Assembly: GCA_933228895.1 (NCBI GenBank)
Contig: OW121857.1
Coordinates: forward strand, 9,672,001-9,736,000
Direction: 5' to 3'
DNA length: 64,000 nt
Source: Platycnemis pennipes
Lineage: Eukaryota > Arthropoda > Insecta > Odonata > Platycnemididae
The notes beneath the pieces are model-generated. The model was not told the origin of the DNA and did not search any database. It saw nothing but the letters and a program-made list of their open reading frames with translations. Position numbers and translations under genes: made by a program. This document shows, in pieces, positions 11,787 through 22,783 of this stretch (the first letter of the stretch is position 1; every line of letters begins with the position of its first letter).

Positions 11787-12429
11787 TAGCATGTCCCTAT
11801 ATATTGAATTTTATCCAATTAAGGTAAAGTCCCTTAATGTTGTAACTAGGATGGATCCTGATTATCTTTATGGGCCCCAAATCCGATCCACGACTTATCA
11901 AAATTCCGTCACAGTTGTAGGATCGCATATATGGAACAACCTCCCCAAAAATATCAAAGACTCTCCATCTTTGAACATATTCAAGAGGAAACTCTTCAAA
12001 CTTCTGAAAGAAAAATCCCTCTCTCTGTAATATTCAAAAGAATATCTCTTGTTTTGCTCTATCTACCAAGTGATGTTCTGTATTTTAAGTAATCAATTTT
12101 CTTGTATTTAGCTTATGTTTATTATTACTGCTTATGCTGTATTTCTCCCACTGATCCAAATACAAAATTGTAACACTGCAAACAAAATTTCACGTAATAT
12201 TCAATGTTATTTTGTAATATTCAATTGAACCCTTAACTTTTTTGTTTTAATATCACACTGTGATCTCTATTGTAAGATTTATTATTTATTACTGTTCATA
12301 GGGGATGTAAATCCTAGAACATAATAAACATCATTAGTATGTTACTGTTTGTAACTTCCACCTCCGAGTCTCCGGCTAGCATCAGGTTTCGTTGCCGTCA
12401 TAATTGCCGGAGACTCGATTATTATTATG
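11787..12429 (+). mobile_element. Different LINE 3' end inserted in A3
   Basis: The insert separates the two halves of the A3 3' UTR. It holds the C-terminus of another CR1-group ORF2 and about 400 bp of AT-rich 3' UTR ending in ATTATTATTATG. A perfect 12-bp inverted repeat, CGAGTCTCCGGC (12365-12376) with GCCGGAGACTCG (12406-12417), lies near its 3' end. Confidence 0.65.
11800..12030 (+). pseudogene. CR1-group ORF2 C-terminal remnant
   Basis: The open frame ends RSTTYQNSVTVVGSHIWNNL, PKNIKDSPSLNIFKRKLFKL and a short lysine-rich tail before TAA. The signature (x-S-x-x-x-x-x-G-x-x-x-W-N-N-L-P-x-x-I-(R/K)-x-S-x-S-L-x-x-F-K-(R/K)-x-L) is the usual last 50 residues of CR1/L2/Kiri-type LINE polymerase ORFs. 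Only about 75 codons remain. The upstream polymerase is missing, as expected of a 5'-truncated insertion. Confidence 0.7.
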
Positions 12430-12512
12430 TAATAGCCCAGTTGCACGTGTGTAGTGCATGTTTGGTGATCTTCACACCCTCGTAGTGGCATACAGGATAT
12501 TACGTATATGTA
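12430..12512 (+). mobile_element. A3 retrotransposon 3' end (resumed)
   Basis: GTGTAGTGCATGTTTGGTGA, a degenerate hairpin and a tail GTATATGTAGATGA. This is the downstream half of the A3 copy at 11273-11786. Its tail abuts the left copy of a 134-bp duplication. Confidence 0.7.
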
Positions 12513-12646
12513 GATGAAGTAATTGAGCGTTTGGGGTCCCTAAGAAGCGAAATATACGACTAATAAGAGTGATAAAACGCTCAGCGAAACTGACGCCACT
12601 GATTCCCATGATACTCAAATGCAAATGATCTTCCTGCATCAACGTT
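12513..12646 (+). repeat. 134-bp direct duplication, left copy
   Basis: From GATGAAGTAATTGAGCG to GCATCAACGTT. By eye it is identical to 13272-13405 except for 6 substitutions over 134 aligned bases with no gaps. The two copies exactly bracket an A1 insertion. Confidence 0.92.
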
Positions 12647-13271
12647 GGGAAATGTGATGAGAAGACAAAAGAGCGATGTTACTTTTCACTAGTTAGGCCC
12701 CACCTTGAGTAAGCAGCCAGTGTATGGGATCCTAATGAATTAGGTTTGATCAGAGAACTAGACAGTGTGCAGCGCAGATCAGCGAGGTTCGTTAAAAGGT
12801 GTTACGATAGGTTGAGTAGCGTTTCAGAATTAATAAAAGAATTAAGGTGGGAATCATTATCAGAGCATAAGTGTAAGTACAGATTAAATGTATTAGAGAC
12901 ATTTCAATCGGATAGTTTTACTGAAGATGTAAGGCACATATTAAAAATACCAGCGTTTTATGATAGATTCAATCAGATAAATAAGATTAGAGAGATAGAT
13001 TATCGTACCGATAGATTCAAAATGTCATTTTTCCTCCGTACTAAAAGAGAACATGATACGCATCATAGCAAAGGGATAGCTAGGGGAAATATTTTAGAGT
13101 ATTCTGTAGTGCATGATGCATGTATTAACCCCTTAAATACTATAGATACTAACAATCTAGTTGCATGAGACCCAATAGTTGCTTGTTTGCATGTTAGCAG
13201 TAAATGCTTGGGGATCTTCACCACCCTGCCACACACCCTCGCGGAGGCTTGCAGGGTATCGTGTAGATGTT
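12647..13271 (+). mobile_element. Subfamily A1 retrotransposon between 134-bp duplications
   Basis: A 5'-truncated copy starting GGGAAATGTGATGAGAAG inside the reverse transcriptase frame. It runs to the hairpin and the tail GTGTAGATGTT. The flanking 134-bp direct repeat makes the boundaries exact. Confidence 0.9.
12650..13168 (+). pseudogene. A1 reverse transcriptase C-terminal fragment, nearly intact frame
   Basis: The frame reads GKCDEKTKERCYFSLVRPHL, then a TAA stop (12714-12716) where other copies have TAY, then AASVWDPNELGLIRELDSVQ, RRSARFVKRCYDRLSSVSEL, LETFQSDSFTEDVRHILKIP, INKIREIDYRTDRFKMSFFL and a tail ending TNNLVA with TGA at 13166. One nonsense change in about 170 codons makes this one of the better-preserved copies. 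It contains no catalytic motif, so it could not act alone. Confidence 0.82.
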
Positions 13272-13405
13272 GATGAAGTAACTGAGCATTTGGGGTACCT
13301 AAGAACCGAAATATACGACTAATAAGAGTGATAAAACGCTCAGCGAAACTGACGCCACTGATTCCCATGATACTCGAATGCAAATGATCTTCCCGCATCA
13401 ACGTT
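13272..13405 (+). repeat. 134-bp direct duplication, right copy
   Basis: Counterpart of 12513-12646, immediately after the A1 tail. The two copies together fit a very long target-site duplication. Confidence 0.92.
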
Positions 13406-14896
13406 CGGCAAACTCGGGAGTGCTTTTGCCGTTACGAGAAGGAGTCGGTATAGGAAGCCTTTGAAGAACATTGGATCGACGCTGATGCCCTCGCCCGGGA
13501 AGCTGTGGTTGCAGCGAAGGAGGGCGAGACTTGTTGATTCCAAATGAGCGTTGAGCAATCAATGGGGGAGCGGCAAAAGGGAAGCGACGAGCTCGGCTCA
13601 CTAATGGCCGCCATTTCTCTCGACAACGGAGATGGCGGCACACTGGATATGCCCCATCGCCAAAAGTTATTTTCGAGGAAAAAATGAAGAGCCCCGAATA
13701 CGGGACCGCAACAGAGTTTCGTAATGACCGTGTTGCAAGGGGATGGCGTGTGACATCACCGTGAGAAAAGAATCTGTGCTCTAAAATGTATCGCGTTAAG
13801 CTGCAGGGAGATTTTCACGCTGAAAAAAGCAAGCATCTCCGGATTACGTTTTCTTTAGTACCCTAGCTGTAGTCACTAACGCACAAAACATGAACTTCGA
13901 TACTCTTATTGCTCCGTCGAGTTAAACAGAAAAATTAGGGGGTAACGCCCACGGAGATAAGGCCCTTTCACCATAAAGGAACAGAATGTTTTCAATATTT
14001 TTAACTTTACCTCTCCAATGACAGTACTTAAACGTTATAACAATGGCCCGATAAAAAAAGCAAGTCCCAGTTATAATTGAAATTACGAGCGGTTATAAAT
14101 GGGCAATAGCATTCGAATGGCCAGCATGAGAAAATTCACCGAGGAATGCGACTGTTGGCACACTAATTCCAAAAACATATTATTCGTTAAATTACTCTAC
14201 ATTAAAAATAATCATATTTTAAGATTACCTAAGTCACTCTGCTGGCCACATCGGAAAAATAAAAAAGGGCCAACTATGGGTGGTGGGCAGTGAAATGAAA
14301 CGCACACGTAAGTCTCATGTTTCACTGACATAAATTGCATCACAGATCTATCGAATAACTATACCCTCTCTGCTGCAATGTTTGATCGCAAATACTCAAC
14401 CTCCGAGCCAATTAAAACGCATCATTCTTGCTCTTGCACTTAGATACACCCGTTTAAAACAATCACAAACATGACGCCACATTATAAGAAGGTTAAAAAA
14501 AAACATAAAAATTATTTCTGAGCTGGGGAGAAGATTTTATAAAATTCTTTGAAATTCTACGATACCGCTTAAAATTCCCGTCCAATTTCTGGTTTTCACG
14601 GCCTAAACGTAACTAACGTCTTTTTCTCGGTTTTCATGCTTGGTAGACACCCTGGAAAATATCAGTAACCCCTGGAATATATGCCCCCCTACTAAAAAAT
14701 ATTTGCACTATAGATTTATTCCTTAAAATTATATGTCCCATAGTTTTATGATTCGAAAAATTAACTACCTGCGCAGGGTACGTTGCAGCTTACAATTTCG
14801 ACAAAAAAATAGAGAGAGGAAGAGATTTTTTCCAACCTCTAGGGCATATGCAGGAACAAGCCTCCTGAATGCTTCCCCTTATATCCTATTGACGGC
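13406..14896. other. No gene recognised
   Basis: A GC-richer stretch at 13406-13640 carries overlapping open frames on the minus strand without recognisable domains. The rest is AT-rich. Confidence 0.45.
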
Positions 14897-15672
14897 TAGG
14901 CTTGTACGATGAGTCGATTAATCGAAGTCATCGACGATGATTTCAGTCATCGCGGTACGATGACTTAAATCGATGACGATGAATGTCATCGACCATCGAC
15001 TGCGATGAGTCGATGAGAATCATCGATGCCGATGAGTCGATGAGTTGATGCGAATCATTGATGTCGATGAGTCGTGATGTGCTGCTGACGCGAGAAACGC
15101 TACCTCTGCTGACGACCCCTTCCAGAAAGGAGCTACACAAGTACGAGGAGGTCCCGAGGCTTTATCCAAATCTTCGGACGTCCTACATTGGTATTGGGAC
15201 AGGAAGGATGTGTATCCCCGCCCTCAGAAGTACGCGATTCAATACTTCTGTATTCCCGCCACTTCATCGTCATCAGAGCGTTCATCAGCGATGCAGGAAA
15301 CGTTGTGTTGGACGACCGACTTGTACTCACCGATGAAAATGCGGATATGAGAATTGTATCATACCACAACAAAGAGTTGTTGCTTAATTTGTCACTTGGT
15401 GCTTGTTTCGCTTTTATTAAGTAGGCCTCAACCTTCTCAATTACGTTTGACCCAATTCAATCTTCACTTGATAGCCACACCAAACTGCACCGATCATCGA
15501 AGGTCATCGATCGTCGATAGTCATCGATCATCGTAATTTTTCGATCATCGACATTCATCGATCATCGTGTACAGCCTATTCGATGATCGATGACAGCCAT
15601 CGTCATCGAAGCATTTCGATGAAATTTTTTCATCGAAAATCGATGATCACAATCAGTTATCGCACAAGCCTA
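14897..15672 (+). mobile_element. hAT-like transposon with CGATGA subterminal arrays, copy 1
   Basis: The ends are TAGGCTTGTACGATGA and, inverted, TCGCACAAGCCTA. The 8-bp flanks TTGACGGC (14889-14896) and TTCACGGC (15673-15680) match at 7 of 8 positions. Both subterminal regions (about 14905-15075 and 15495-15660) are dense in degenerate CGATGA/TCATCG units. The middle encodes a remnant of the transposase C-terminus. Orientation is opposite to the second copy at 47484-48133. Confidence 0.8.
15195..15423 (+). pseudogene. hAT transposase C-terminal remnant
   Basis: The plus-strand frame contains FISDAGNVVLDDRLVLTDEN, ADMRIVSYHNKELLLNL and then a TAG at 15421. This is the end of the hAT C-terminal dimerisation domain (family pattern S-E-R-x-F-S-x-A-G-x-x-x-x-x-x-R-x-x-L-x-x-x-x). 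The preceding P-x-T-S-x-x-S-E-R part is scrambled, and the codon for the usual D/E catalytic region is absent. It is an internally deleted, non-autonomous derivative. Confidence 0.72.
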
Positions 15673-16483
15673 TTCACGGCTGTTCCGTGAAAAGAATGGC
15701 CGCCATATAAGGGTGAAGCAGAGCGAAATCAAATATCCGCTCATCGTCACTTAGACGGCGAAGTCGAGCGCATGTGGATACTTGTTGGTCAGTCGGCAAC
15801 ACAGCCCGAGCGGCACCCTTTTCTTTCACTACCCCCGTCTACTACAAAGGCGAGTTCCGGTTCCAAAAGCTATTATGGATTGCGAAAATAAATGAAGGAG
15901 CTCGGATGCGTGGCGTGGCCCACAATACATTATCTCGCAGCTGTCTCGCCGGTGAAAATGGAACCGATAGGTGAGGAAGGAAGGCTGTAACCCAGAGACA
16001 CACGAGGCATTACAGTGGACCAATTTTAACTCTTGAGAAAACAGTAACTTTTAATAAAGGGGTGACGAAAGCAGGTAAACGATTATGGTGTCTTTGTGAA
16101 AGAACGGTCTTTAAAAAAGTCACTACTTTTAATTAATGGCAGAGGTGCAGGGTCATATTTTTAGAGAATTTCTAAGGCCATCTAAGTTTGGACGAACACT
16201 AAGTACTTCAAACGACCGCATTGGTGGAGTGAAGAGAAAATAACTGGAGCCTCACATTAGAGCGAATGACACATCCTTTCTCATCAGAGGAGACTATTGT
16301 TTCTACAGTATCATATCATGTTCGCGGATATGCAGCCAGAATATTTATCACCGATATTAATTCGTTGCTTCCAGCTGCCCTGGGAAACATCTCTGAACGG
16401 CGCAAACGATCGGTGGAGGTGATGTGAATTAGATGGCGCACAATATACCAATCGACTCGTTGAGCAGGGATACTAGATCTTTG
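15673..16483. other. No gene recognised
   Basis: Unassigned sequence between a hAT copy and an A1 copy. The open frame at 15774-15974 has no recognisable domain. Confidence 0.45.
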
Positions 16484-17021
16484 ATCAGGGAATTTGATCA
16501 GAGAACTAAAAACTGTGCAGCGTAGAGCAGCTAGGTTCGTTAAAAGGTGTTACGATAGGTTGAGTATTGTTTCAGAATTAATAAAAGAATTAGGGTGGGA
16601 ATCATTATCAAGTTAAGGTACAAATTAAATCTATCAGAGAAATTTCAATCGCATAGCTTTACTGAAGATGTTAGGCACATATTAAAAACACCAGCGTATT
16701 ATGCTAGATTCGACCAGATAAATAAGATTAGAGAGATAGATTGTCGTACTGATAGATTCAAAATGGCATTTTTCCCCGTAGTATAAGAGAACAGAATAGG
16801 CAGCATAGCAAAGGAATAGGCAGGTGAAATATTTTAGAGTAGTCTGTAGAGCATGATGCATGTATTAATCCTTTAAATACTATAGATACTAACAATCTAG
16901 TTGCATGAGACTCTATAGTTGCTTGTTTGCATGTCGGTAGTGCATGCTTGGTGATCTTCACCCCCTGCCAGACACCCTCGCGGTGGCTTGCAGGGTATCG
17001 TGCAGATGTAGATGTAGATGA
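16484..17021 (+). mobile_element. Subfamily A1 retrotransposon, 5'-truncated
   Basis: Begins LIRELKTVQRRAARFVKRCY. A deletion near 16610 breaks the ESLS...RLKYRLNL segment. It continues KFQSHSFTEDVRHILKTPAY and KIREIDCRTDRFKMAFFP, then the A1 3' UTR, hairpin and tail GCAGATGTAGATGTAGATGA, the longest GATGTA tail here. Confidence 0.85.
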
Positions 17022-17992
17022 AAGAATTCCTTGGGATTTAGAGAAAGAGACGAACACAATGGGGTCGAAGTGGAAGTTACATACACACCGAAAGTGACAT
17101 TTGTAGAGTGAACGTCTTTCATTCTCTCTAAGCTCTTCTCCTTCATATCCTTCTTACTTCATAGCGACATGTTTTCCCTACTTTCCCTTGTCGGACTTCT
17201 CTTTTTTTATTGAGCTCTTCCTTACAAATGCATACGTCACAATGAAGGCCAGTTAAATTCACCTCACTCTTTACCACTTCGAATGCTTTAATTTTCTTCA
17301 TCAATATCATATGTCCATGAATTCCAACAAAACCCAGGCCTTAAAAGCTTCTCGTAAGTTTTTTCACACATACACATAATACGGTTTATTTAAGGAAAGC
17401 TACACTACTACATTAAGTAATATGAGGCCTTGGTAATATTTCGGAGAATTTATAGTAAGCGGTTCCCAGCGGTTCATTATGGCTTAAAACAGAAAAAATA
17501 CCATTATCATCACACAAAACGTCCATAGTAAACAGCCAACGGATTCATAGCAGCAATACTTTAAGCTAAAATAACAATAATAATATTCTACCATGCCTTG
17601 CCCGTTTTCCAGGACGAAAGTTCGGGACAAATCAATATGATGCATGTTTTAAATAATAGCAAAGTTGATAGAAAACTGCAGAGAGAGAAAGAACTTAGTT
17701 CCCGTACAAGGAATGTAAAAAGGAACTCCAATTGATTTACCGGACTGTTGCGTCATCAGCATGAGTTAATCATCTGTGCCTTCAAATTCGTATCAGCACT
17801 AATACGAAAGGACGGGGATGGAAGAGAAAGGAGGATAAAGGGTGGAGGGAAACCTGGCGTCGGCAAAAGCCTGCTCTTAATGAAAAAGCACCAAGCTTAA
17901 CGTCCCACCCGACGGACGGATTACTGTACTCGAGTACTGTCCACTAAACACTCAGGTGAGGCCAGTTTACTAATGAAAAATATCTTTCAATT
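17022..17992. other. No gene recognised
   Basis: AT-rich, no assignable feature. Confidence 0.45.
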
Positions 17993-18058
17993 TCGGCCTT
18001 CAAACACGGGCTCTCCAGGTGAGAGGTCAGTCCTCCACTCTATCAACTCCACTAGCCC
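17993..18058 (-). repeat. Possible tRNA-derived SINE head
   Basis: The minus strand reads GGGCTAGTGGAGTTGATAGA, then a short stretch, then CTCTCACCTGGAGAGCCCG and GTTTGAAGGCC. This resembles a worn tRNA: an A-box-like segment, an anticodon-arm-like CTCTC ... GAGAG and a B-box-like GTTTGAAGGC (consensus GTTCGANNC). The acceptor stem is not closed, so it is not a functional tRNA. Confidence 0.35.
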
Positions 18059-18633
18059 ATCAGCACTAGCATTAGTCATCTAACATGCATCGCAATTTTT
18101 AAACCCTCGTTGCTCATTTAGCTCTATTAGGAAATCACACGAGCAACTGCAATAAACCTCAAACGTGGAGAATCTTGATAAGCGAAAGCTAGATCTCTTT
18201 AAATCCATTAACAAACATCTCACATGGTGAAATACCATGGCAATTCTAACCTTTAGGAAGGCATATAGACCTTCGCCGAAAAAGTGAAAACTCAGCGACA
18301 TCCGGAAAGAACGGTGGCATCTTTCCCAAAACCCTGTGAAGTCCTTTCGAACGAGAATCCCATTTCCGAATCCCGGATGAAAAATTACTTCCGGACGTGA
18401 ATGGTCTGAATATACAGCTGGTAGAGCATTGAAAATAAAACCGACACGCTCTGAAAAGACTCTGGAAACAGTCCGCGCCCATAACAAAAGGGCACTAGAT
18501 GGATTGAATGCCTTCGATTCTAGAGGGGCAATAAGAAGTAAAAAGAAGACGACGGAACTCTATGGGAAGCATACCATCCCCTTCCAGAATACACTGACTA
18601 CGTTCTTTTGACATGAATCACCAAAGTGTTATA
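18059..18633. other. No gene recognised
   Basis: Contains a 135-codon minus-strand open frame (18080-18487) without recognisable domain or start context; left unassigned. Confidence 0.4.
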
Positions 18634-19375
18634 TGAAGGAAGTTAATCCGAAAAGTGAAAGTCATGTCATTTTTTTATATTTTCAGCACTTATAGAACTA
18701 AAGTTCCTCTATCTAATAAAGTAAAGATAATTATACCAACCCATACTCCTTTTTTGCACAAATTGCATTTGAAATTACATACGATTAACGGCGAGAATGG
18801 AATCACATGAGAATATAACGTTTAAAAATATCATATTGACATGTCATTTTTTGCAAAAAACTGATATTTTATGCGTAATATTACAAGAAATAAAATGACA
18901 GGAAAAAAAAGGCATCAACCCACCGTATTTTACGCTAAATCCACCAATTACTGCGCTTATAGCAGAGGAAATGCGTTAGTTGACCTTAAGTGGCGCTGCG
19001 GCCGCTCTAGCCAAAATGCATGGCGTATGAATAATATCATTGCTAATGAGATATTAAAGAATATTTCAGAAAAATATTATAACATAACGTTTGATGGTAA
19101 TATTCTGGTGTAATACATTAGTAAATTCATTGAGTACATGAATTTATTTCAGTAACGTAAATGTTGAATTGACTTCATCGTCGAGCAGATTAAATTTATC
19201 ATAAAAAATAAATCCTTCGACTTTCCATCGTATTTCTTGTGATACTTATGACTTTCAATAGCTTAGGTAATTTTCTTTGTGAAGTAAGGATCATTTAGCA
19301 GGCATATACTCATACTTACATTAATAAGATTCCTTAGACAACTTGACTCAAGCAGTCGCGAGCCAACCTCCTTAT
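18634..19375 (-). mobile_element. TTAA-type MITE family E, copy 1
   Basis: Full-length, about 740 bp, inverted relative to 50954-51691 and 56412-57148. The ends read GGAAGTTAATCCGAAAAGTG and GAGCCAACCTCC. The terminal TTAA has decayed on both sides (TGAA and TTAT). The interior is AT-rich and contains no transposase. Confidence 0.8.
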
Positions 19376-19477
19376 AACAACCACTCGTTAACGAGCCCAA
19401 TCGGTGGGAGGGCTTTGAATGTCGTTATGTAACGGTGAGAGGAGCCAATATAACCCTTCAAAGCAAAGCCTAATAGG

Positions 19478-20280
19478 AAATATCGTGATATGGACATATC
19501 GGGATAACGACATATCGGGATAACGACATATCGAGATATCGGGATATCGGGATAACAACATGTCGAGATATCGATATATCGAGATATCGACATTTCGGGA
19601 TATCGACTTATAACATAATAACTTAAGGCGAAAGAGCATATAATTTTAGATAATTGAGGTTCTTTTCAATTTTTTGATACGGCCCATATGAGCTGAATTA
19701 TAACCATTTTTCCTTGGTCGAAAAGATTTTTTTAAAATTCCGAATTATTATTCAAAAACATTAATTTCATAAATAAATTTGAACTTTTCTTGTTAAATTC
19801 GAGTTTTCAGTGATGAAATCGCACCATGGCCATTCCATTCCATACATCCAAATTTTATGATAAAATAGTTATAGTTAATAACAATAACAAGTTGTATATT
19901 AAAAAATATATATTTAACGATTGAGGAAGTTTAACATTTTTTCGGAAGAGACCGTTTATAGCACTTCAATACGATCAACCATTACCTAAAAATCGCGATA
20001 ATTAGAGACATTATTAAGGGTGAAAGAAAAAAACACCGGGAACAGGATATTGTCATTTCGGGATACCGTCATATCGGGATATCGAAGTATCGGGATATCG
20101 ACGTATCGGAATATCGACATATCGGGATATCGGATATCGAAATATCGGGATATCGGATATCGTCATATCGGGAGATCGGATACTGACATATCGTGATATC
20201 GCGTTTCGAAATATCGACTCCCGATATCAAGTGCATATCGAGTATCGTCGACGATATTTCGTGGTATCGCACAGCCCTAC
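19478..20280 (-). mobile_element. hAT-like element with CGATATGT arrays
   Basis: Two degenerate arrays of roughly 9-12 bp units (CGATATGTCGATATCCCGAT-like, minus strand) lie at about 19485-19612 and 20045-20240, around 430 bp of plain AT-rich DNA. The right end, complement AGTAGGGCTGTGCGATACC, resembles hAT termini. A matching left terminus was not found, so the left boundary is uncertain. No transposase is visible. Confidence 0.5.
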
Positions 20281-20636
20281 TTAGAACACTTATTTTCAGT
20301 CACCGACTTCCACTAATGCACAAGGCCTGATTCGCACAATCATCTCTGATGTTAATTCGCTGATTTCGGCGAACATGAGTCCTTGAGAATTTGAATTGAG
20401 TTTACTACACATTATAGTGAATAAACCGGGCGTTGGTAGGGATTGCTGAAATATTAGGAATTATGGTATTATTAATCGTATAATCCACTTTATCATGGGT
20501 TAATTTTCCCCTAAAATTGTTAATTCCAATTTTGCGACATTTGGAACACACTAAAATTAATCCAAGATTGTTTAAGACAGACATGGCCCTCAACGTGGGA
20601 ACAATCACCAGCCGGAAACGGAAATGGTAACATAAC
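20281..20636. other. No gene recognised
   Basis: AT-rich spacer, nothing assignable. Confidence 0.45.
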
Positions 20637-21152
20637 ATCTACATAATACCCTGCAAGCCACCATAAAGGTGTGTGGCAGGGGGTGAACTCTCACCAAACA
20701 TGCACTACATATCATGCATAAAATTTGTTATTAAAAATTAAAATAGCAAAGCATACATGCAAAAACATGCTGTTAGTTGGGTTACCTTTAAGTCCTTGTA
20801 CCAACATGCAGCTACGAATGTTATCCATTGCTACACTCGTATTGGATATATTTACCGTTATTCATATCACTAATTGTACGAGGAAAAAAAGACATTTTGA
20901 ATCTGTCAGTTCGGCAATCAATTTCTCTAATTCTGTGATCATGGTCCAGTCCAGGCCATAGTAAGTTGGGGTCCGCAAAATATTTTTAACGTCACCACTG
21001 AAAATATGGTCTTGGAATGTATTAAAGAGATTAAGTCTAAATTTCAACCTGCGATCTGACAATGATTCCAAATTTATTTCATAGACTGGTTACGCTAATA
21101 AGGTTATCGTACCGTCCCTTTACAAATCTTCGCTGCACACGTTCAAGTTCAC
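20637..21152 (-). mobile_element. Subfamily A2 retrotransposon
   Basis: Tail ACATCTACATAATACCC, hairpin, 3' UTR, then a minus-strand reverse transcriptase remnant (complement of about 20862-21152: ESLSDRRLKFRLNLFNTFQD, DVKNILRTPTYYG) with a frameshift at the GRLDH position and deletions near 21080 and 21125. Dead copy. Confidence 0.85.
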
Positions 21153-21380
21153 AGGGCAATAACACAGGGCACAAAACGTAACGGGCACACGATACGAACG
21201 TTAGTCGGTCCCGCAAGTCAGGAAGAAATTTGAGAAATATGGACATGAGCTCCTCTTTTCGACGTCATCCAAGGCATTTCCCACTCCATGAAACGCGAGG
21301 GTGCAAAAATGAAGAGGCCTTCGAAAGAACTCCGTCGACGGGGAAGAGAGGGTACGGACCACGTCCCAGGGTCCAAAGTA
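21153..21380. other. No gene recognised
   Basis: Short unassigned stretch before the hAT element. Confidence 0.4.
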
Positions 21381-21749
21381 GGGATGGGTCGGTTCGGTTC
21401 TCGGTTCCACCGGTTCTTGAGCTTAGAACCGGAACCGAGGCCAAAAATAATCGGTACCGAAATAATTGGCTCGAAAACCAGTTTGAAACATGCTCACATT
21501 CTGAGAGTGGAGGCTTCACATTTAAACCTGGTGAAATAGTGTACTTACATGCTTCAAAGTTGCCGCGAATTATTCTAATTCAGTAGTTAAAATGACTATA
21601 TGACTTATTTTATTACATCCAATTCTAGTAAGCGATGAAATACCGCCGTAATAAGGATATTCTGATTGATAGGCATATGTTACGTCCACCTACTTTGGAG
21701 GTGCGAGTCTTCATATCATTTTCGTAAATTATATCATAATATAGTATAT

Positions 21750-22106
21750 CATCATGAAAGGTCAACAATCCTAGGATTGGTTTGACGCAACCCTCCACTC
21801 GATTCTTCTATCGGCCAACCTCTTCATATTATCGTAGTTCCCCTCTTTCACGTCCTTTAAGACATGTTCCATGTAACTCATACGAGGCCTGCCTTTTCCA
21901 TCTTCCCGTTCACTTTTCCTTCGACGATTGTCTTCATCAGGCCATCGTGTCTCAAGATGTGGCCCATTTAGTTGTCCCGTCTTCTTTTTATAGTTTTCTG
22001 CAGACTTCTCTTTTCTCCCACTCCTCTTAGGACTTCTTCGTTTGTCACTCGATCGATCCATTTTATCTTCATCATTCTTTGATAGCACCACATTTCGAAT
22101 GCAATG
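21750..22106 (-). mobile_element. RTE-like retrotransposon 3' end inserted in hAT MITE
   Basis: Flanked by TAGTATAT on both sides (21742-21749 and 22107-22114), an 8-bp target duplication. The 3' end, GATGATG-like, lies at the left. 5'-truncated within the coding region. Confidence 0.75.
21771..22106 (-). pseudogene. RTE-like ORF C-terminal remnant
   Basis: The minus strand reads CYQRMMKIKW near 22085 in one frame. After a shift near 22070 the frame changes repeatedly (GQLNG for GQLIGHILRHDGL). It then recovers as GRPRMSYMEHVLKDVKEGNY, DNMKRLADRRIEWRVASNQS and a stop at about 21771. The motif order (MKIKWTDRVTNEEVLRRVGE, IGHILRHDGLMKTIVEGKV, KGRPR, LADRRxEWR) is the usual C-terminus of endonuclease-reverse transcriptases of RTE-like LINEs in arthropods. 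The same module is at 50588-50755 on the other strand. Confidence 0.72.
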
Positions 22107-22323
22107 TAGTATATATAACACAAAAATATAATGAATTAGGTATTCTTTTTCTAGCAGTATGTCTCTGAAAATGATTATTGATTTTCTTATCTTACCACTA
22201 AGCAATGCAAAGTAAGTGGTAAATTAAGAACCGGAACCGAGAATCGGAACCGAAAATCGGAACCGAGAAGCGAAGTTAAGAACCGAACCGGAACCGAAAA
22301 AAAGTGGAATCGACCCATCCCTA

Positions 22324-22783
22324 GTTGAAAGCGTTTATCGTGAAAGCATGAACCGCACATCAACAACGCAGAGGAGATGAGAGGGAGAGCTCTTTCTCCG
22401 GCAAGGCGTGCCACAAGGGATGGCGGAAAAGGGCAACACGAGGAAGGGGGTTTTATTCACACTCGAAGAGGATGCGGTGTTGAGAGGGAGGATCGAGGAG
22501 AATATTTTATCCTTCGCTGGCGTTATGACGAGACCAAATGTTGCGTGGGCGTAAGGGACCGACCCGCTGCGCGTAATGGACCGCTGCCGGGATGGGAACG
22601 CAAAGAGGTTTTTTTATGAGGGTCACTGGAGGCGAGTGCACGTTCCAGATGTGAGCAAGGCGTGAGCGGGAAACGCAGCCGACGTCGAAAAACCAACACT
22701 TAATCTCATCCCCACTGTATGCACATGGGACTTGCAAATGCAAACTAATTTCAATTTAAATCATTACTCTTGAGGGAGGGTGG
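22324..22783. other. No gene recognised
   Basis: GC-richer purine-heavy DNA with unassignable short open frames. Confidence 0.4.

Larger units (their letters stand above)
21381..22323 (+). mobile_element. hAT-like MITE with GGAACCGA subterminal repeats
   Basis: The inverted ends are TAGGGATGGGTCGGTTC and its complement ending ATCCCTA at 22323. The 8-bp flanks GTCCAAAG and GTTGAAAG agree at 6 positions. Both subterminal regions are tandem GGAACCGA/TCGGTTCC-type repeats. An RTE-like 3' end (21750-22106) has inserted in the middle. No transposase frame was recognised. Confidence 0.7.

Noticed and set aside
14905..15660. CGATGA-rich arrays considered as a CRISPR-like or satellite array
   Set aside because: Units are degenerate, without regular spacers, and lie symmetrically just inside TIRs with an 8-bp duplication; they are hAT subterminal repeats.
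18080..18487. 135-codon minus-strand frame as a host gene
   Set aside because: No recognisable family, no membrane or motif signal, and overlapping frames on the same strand are also open.
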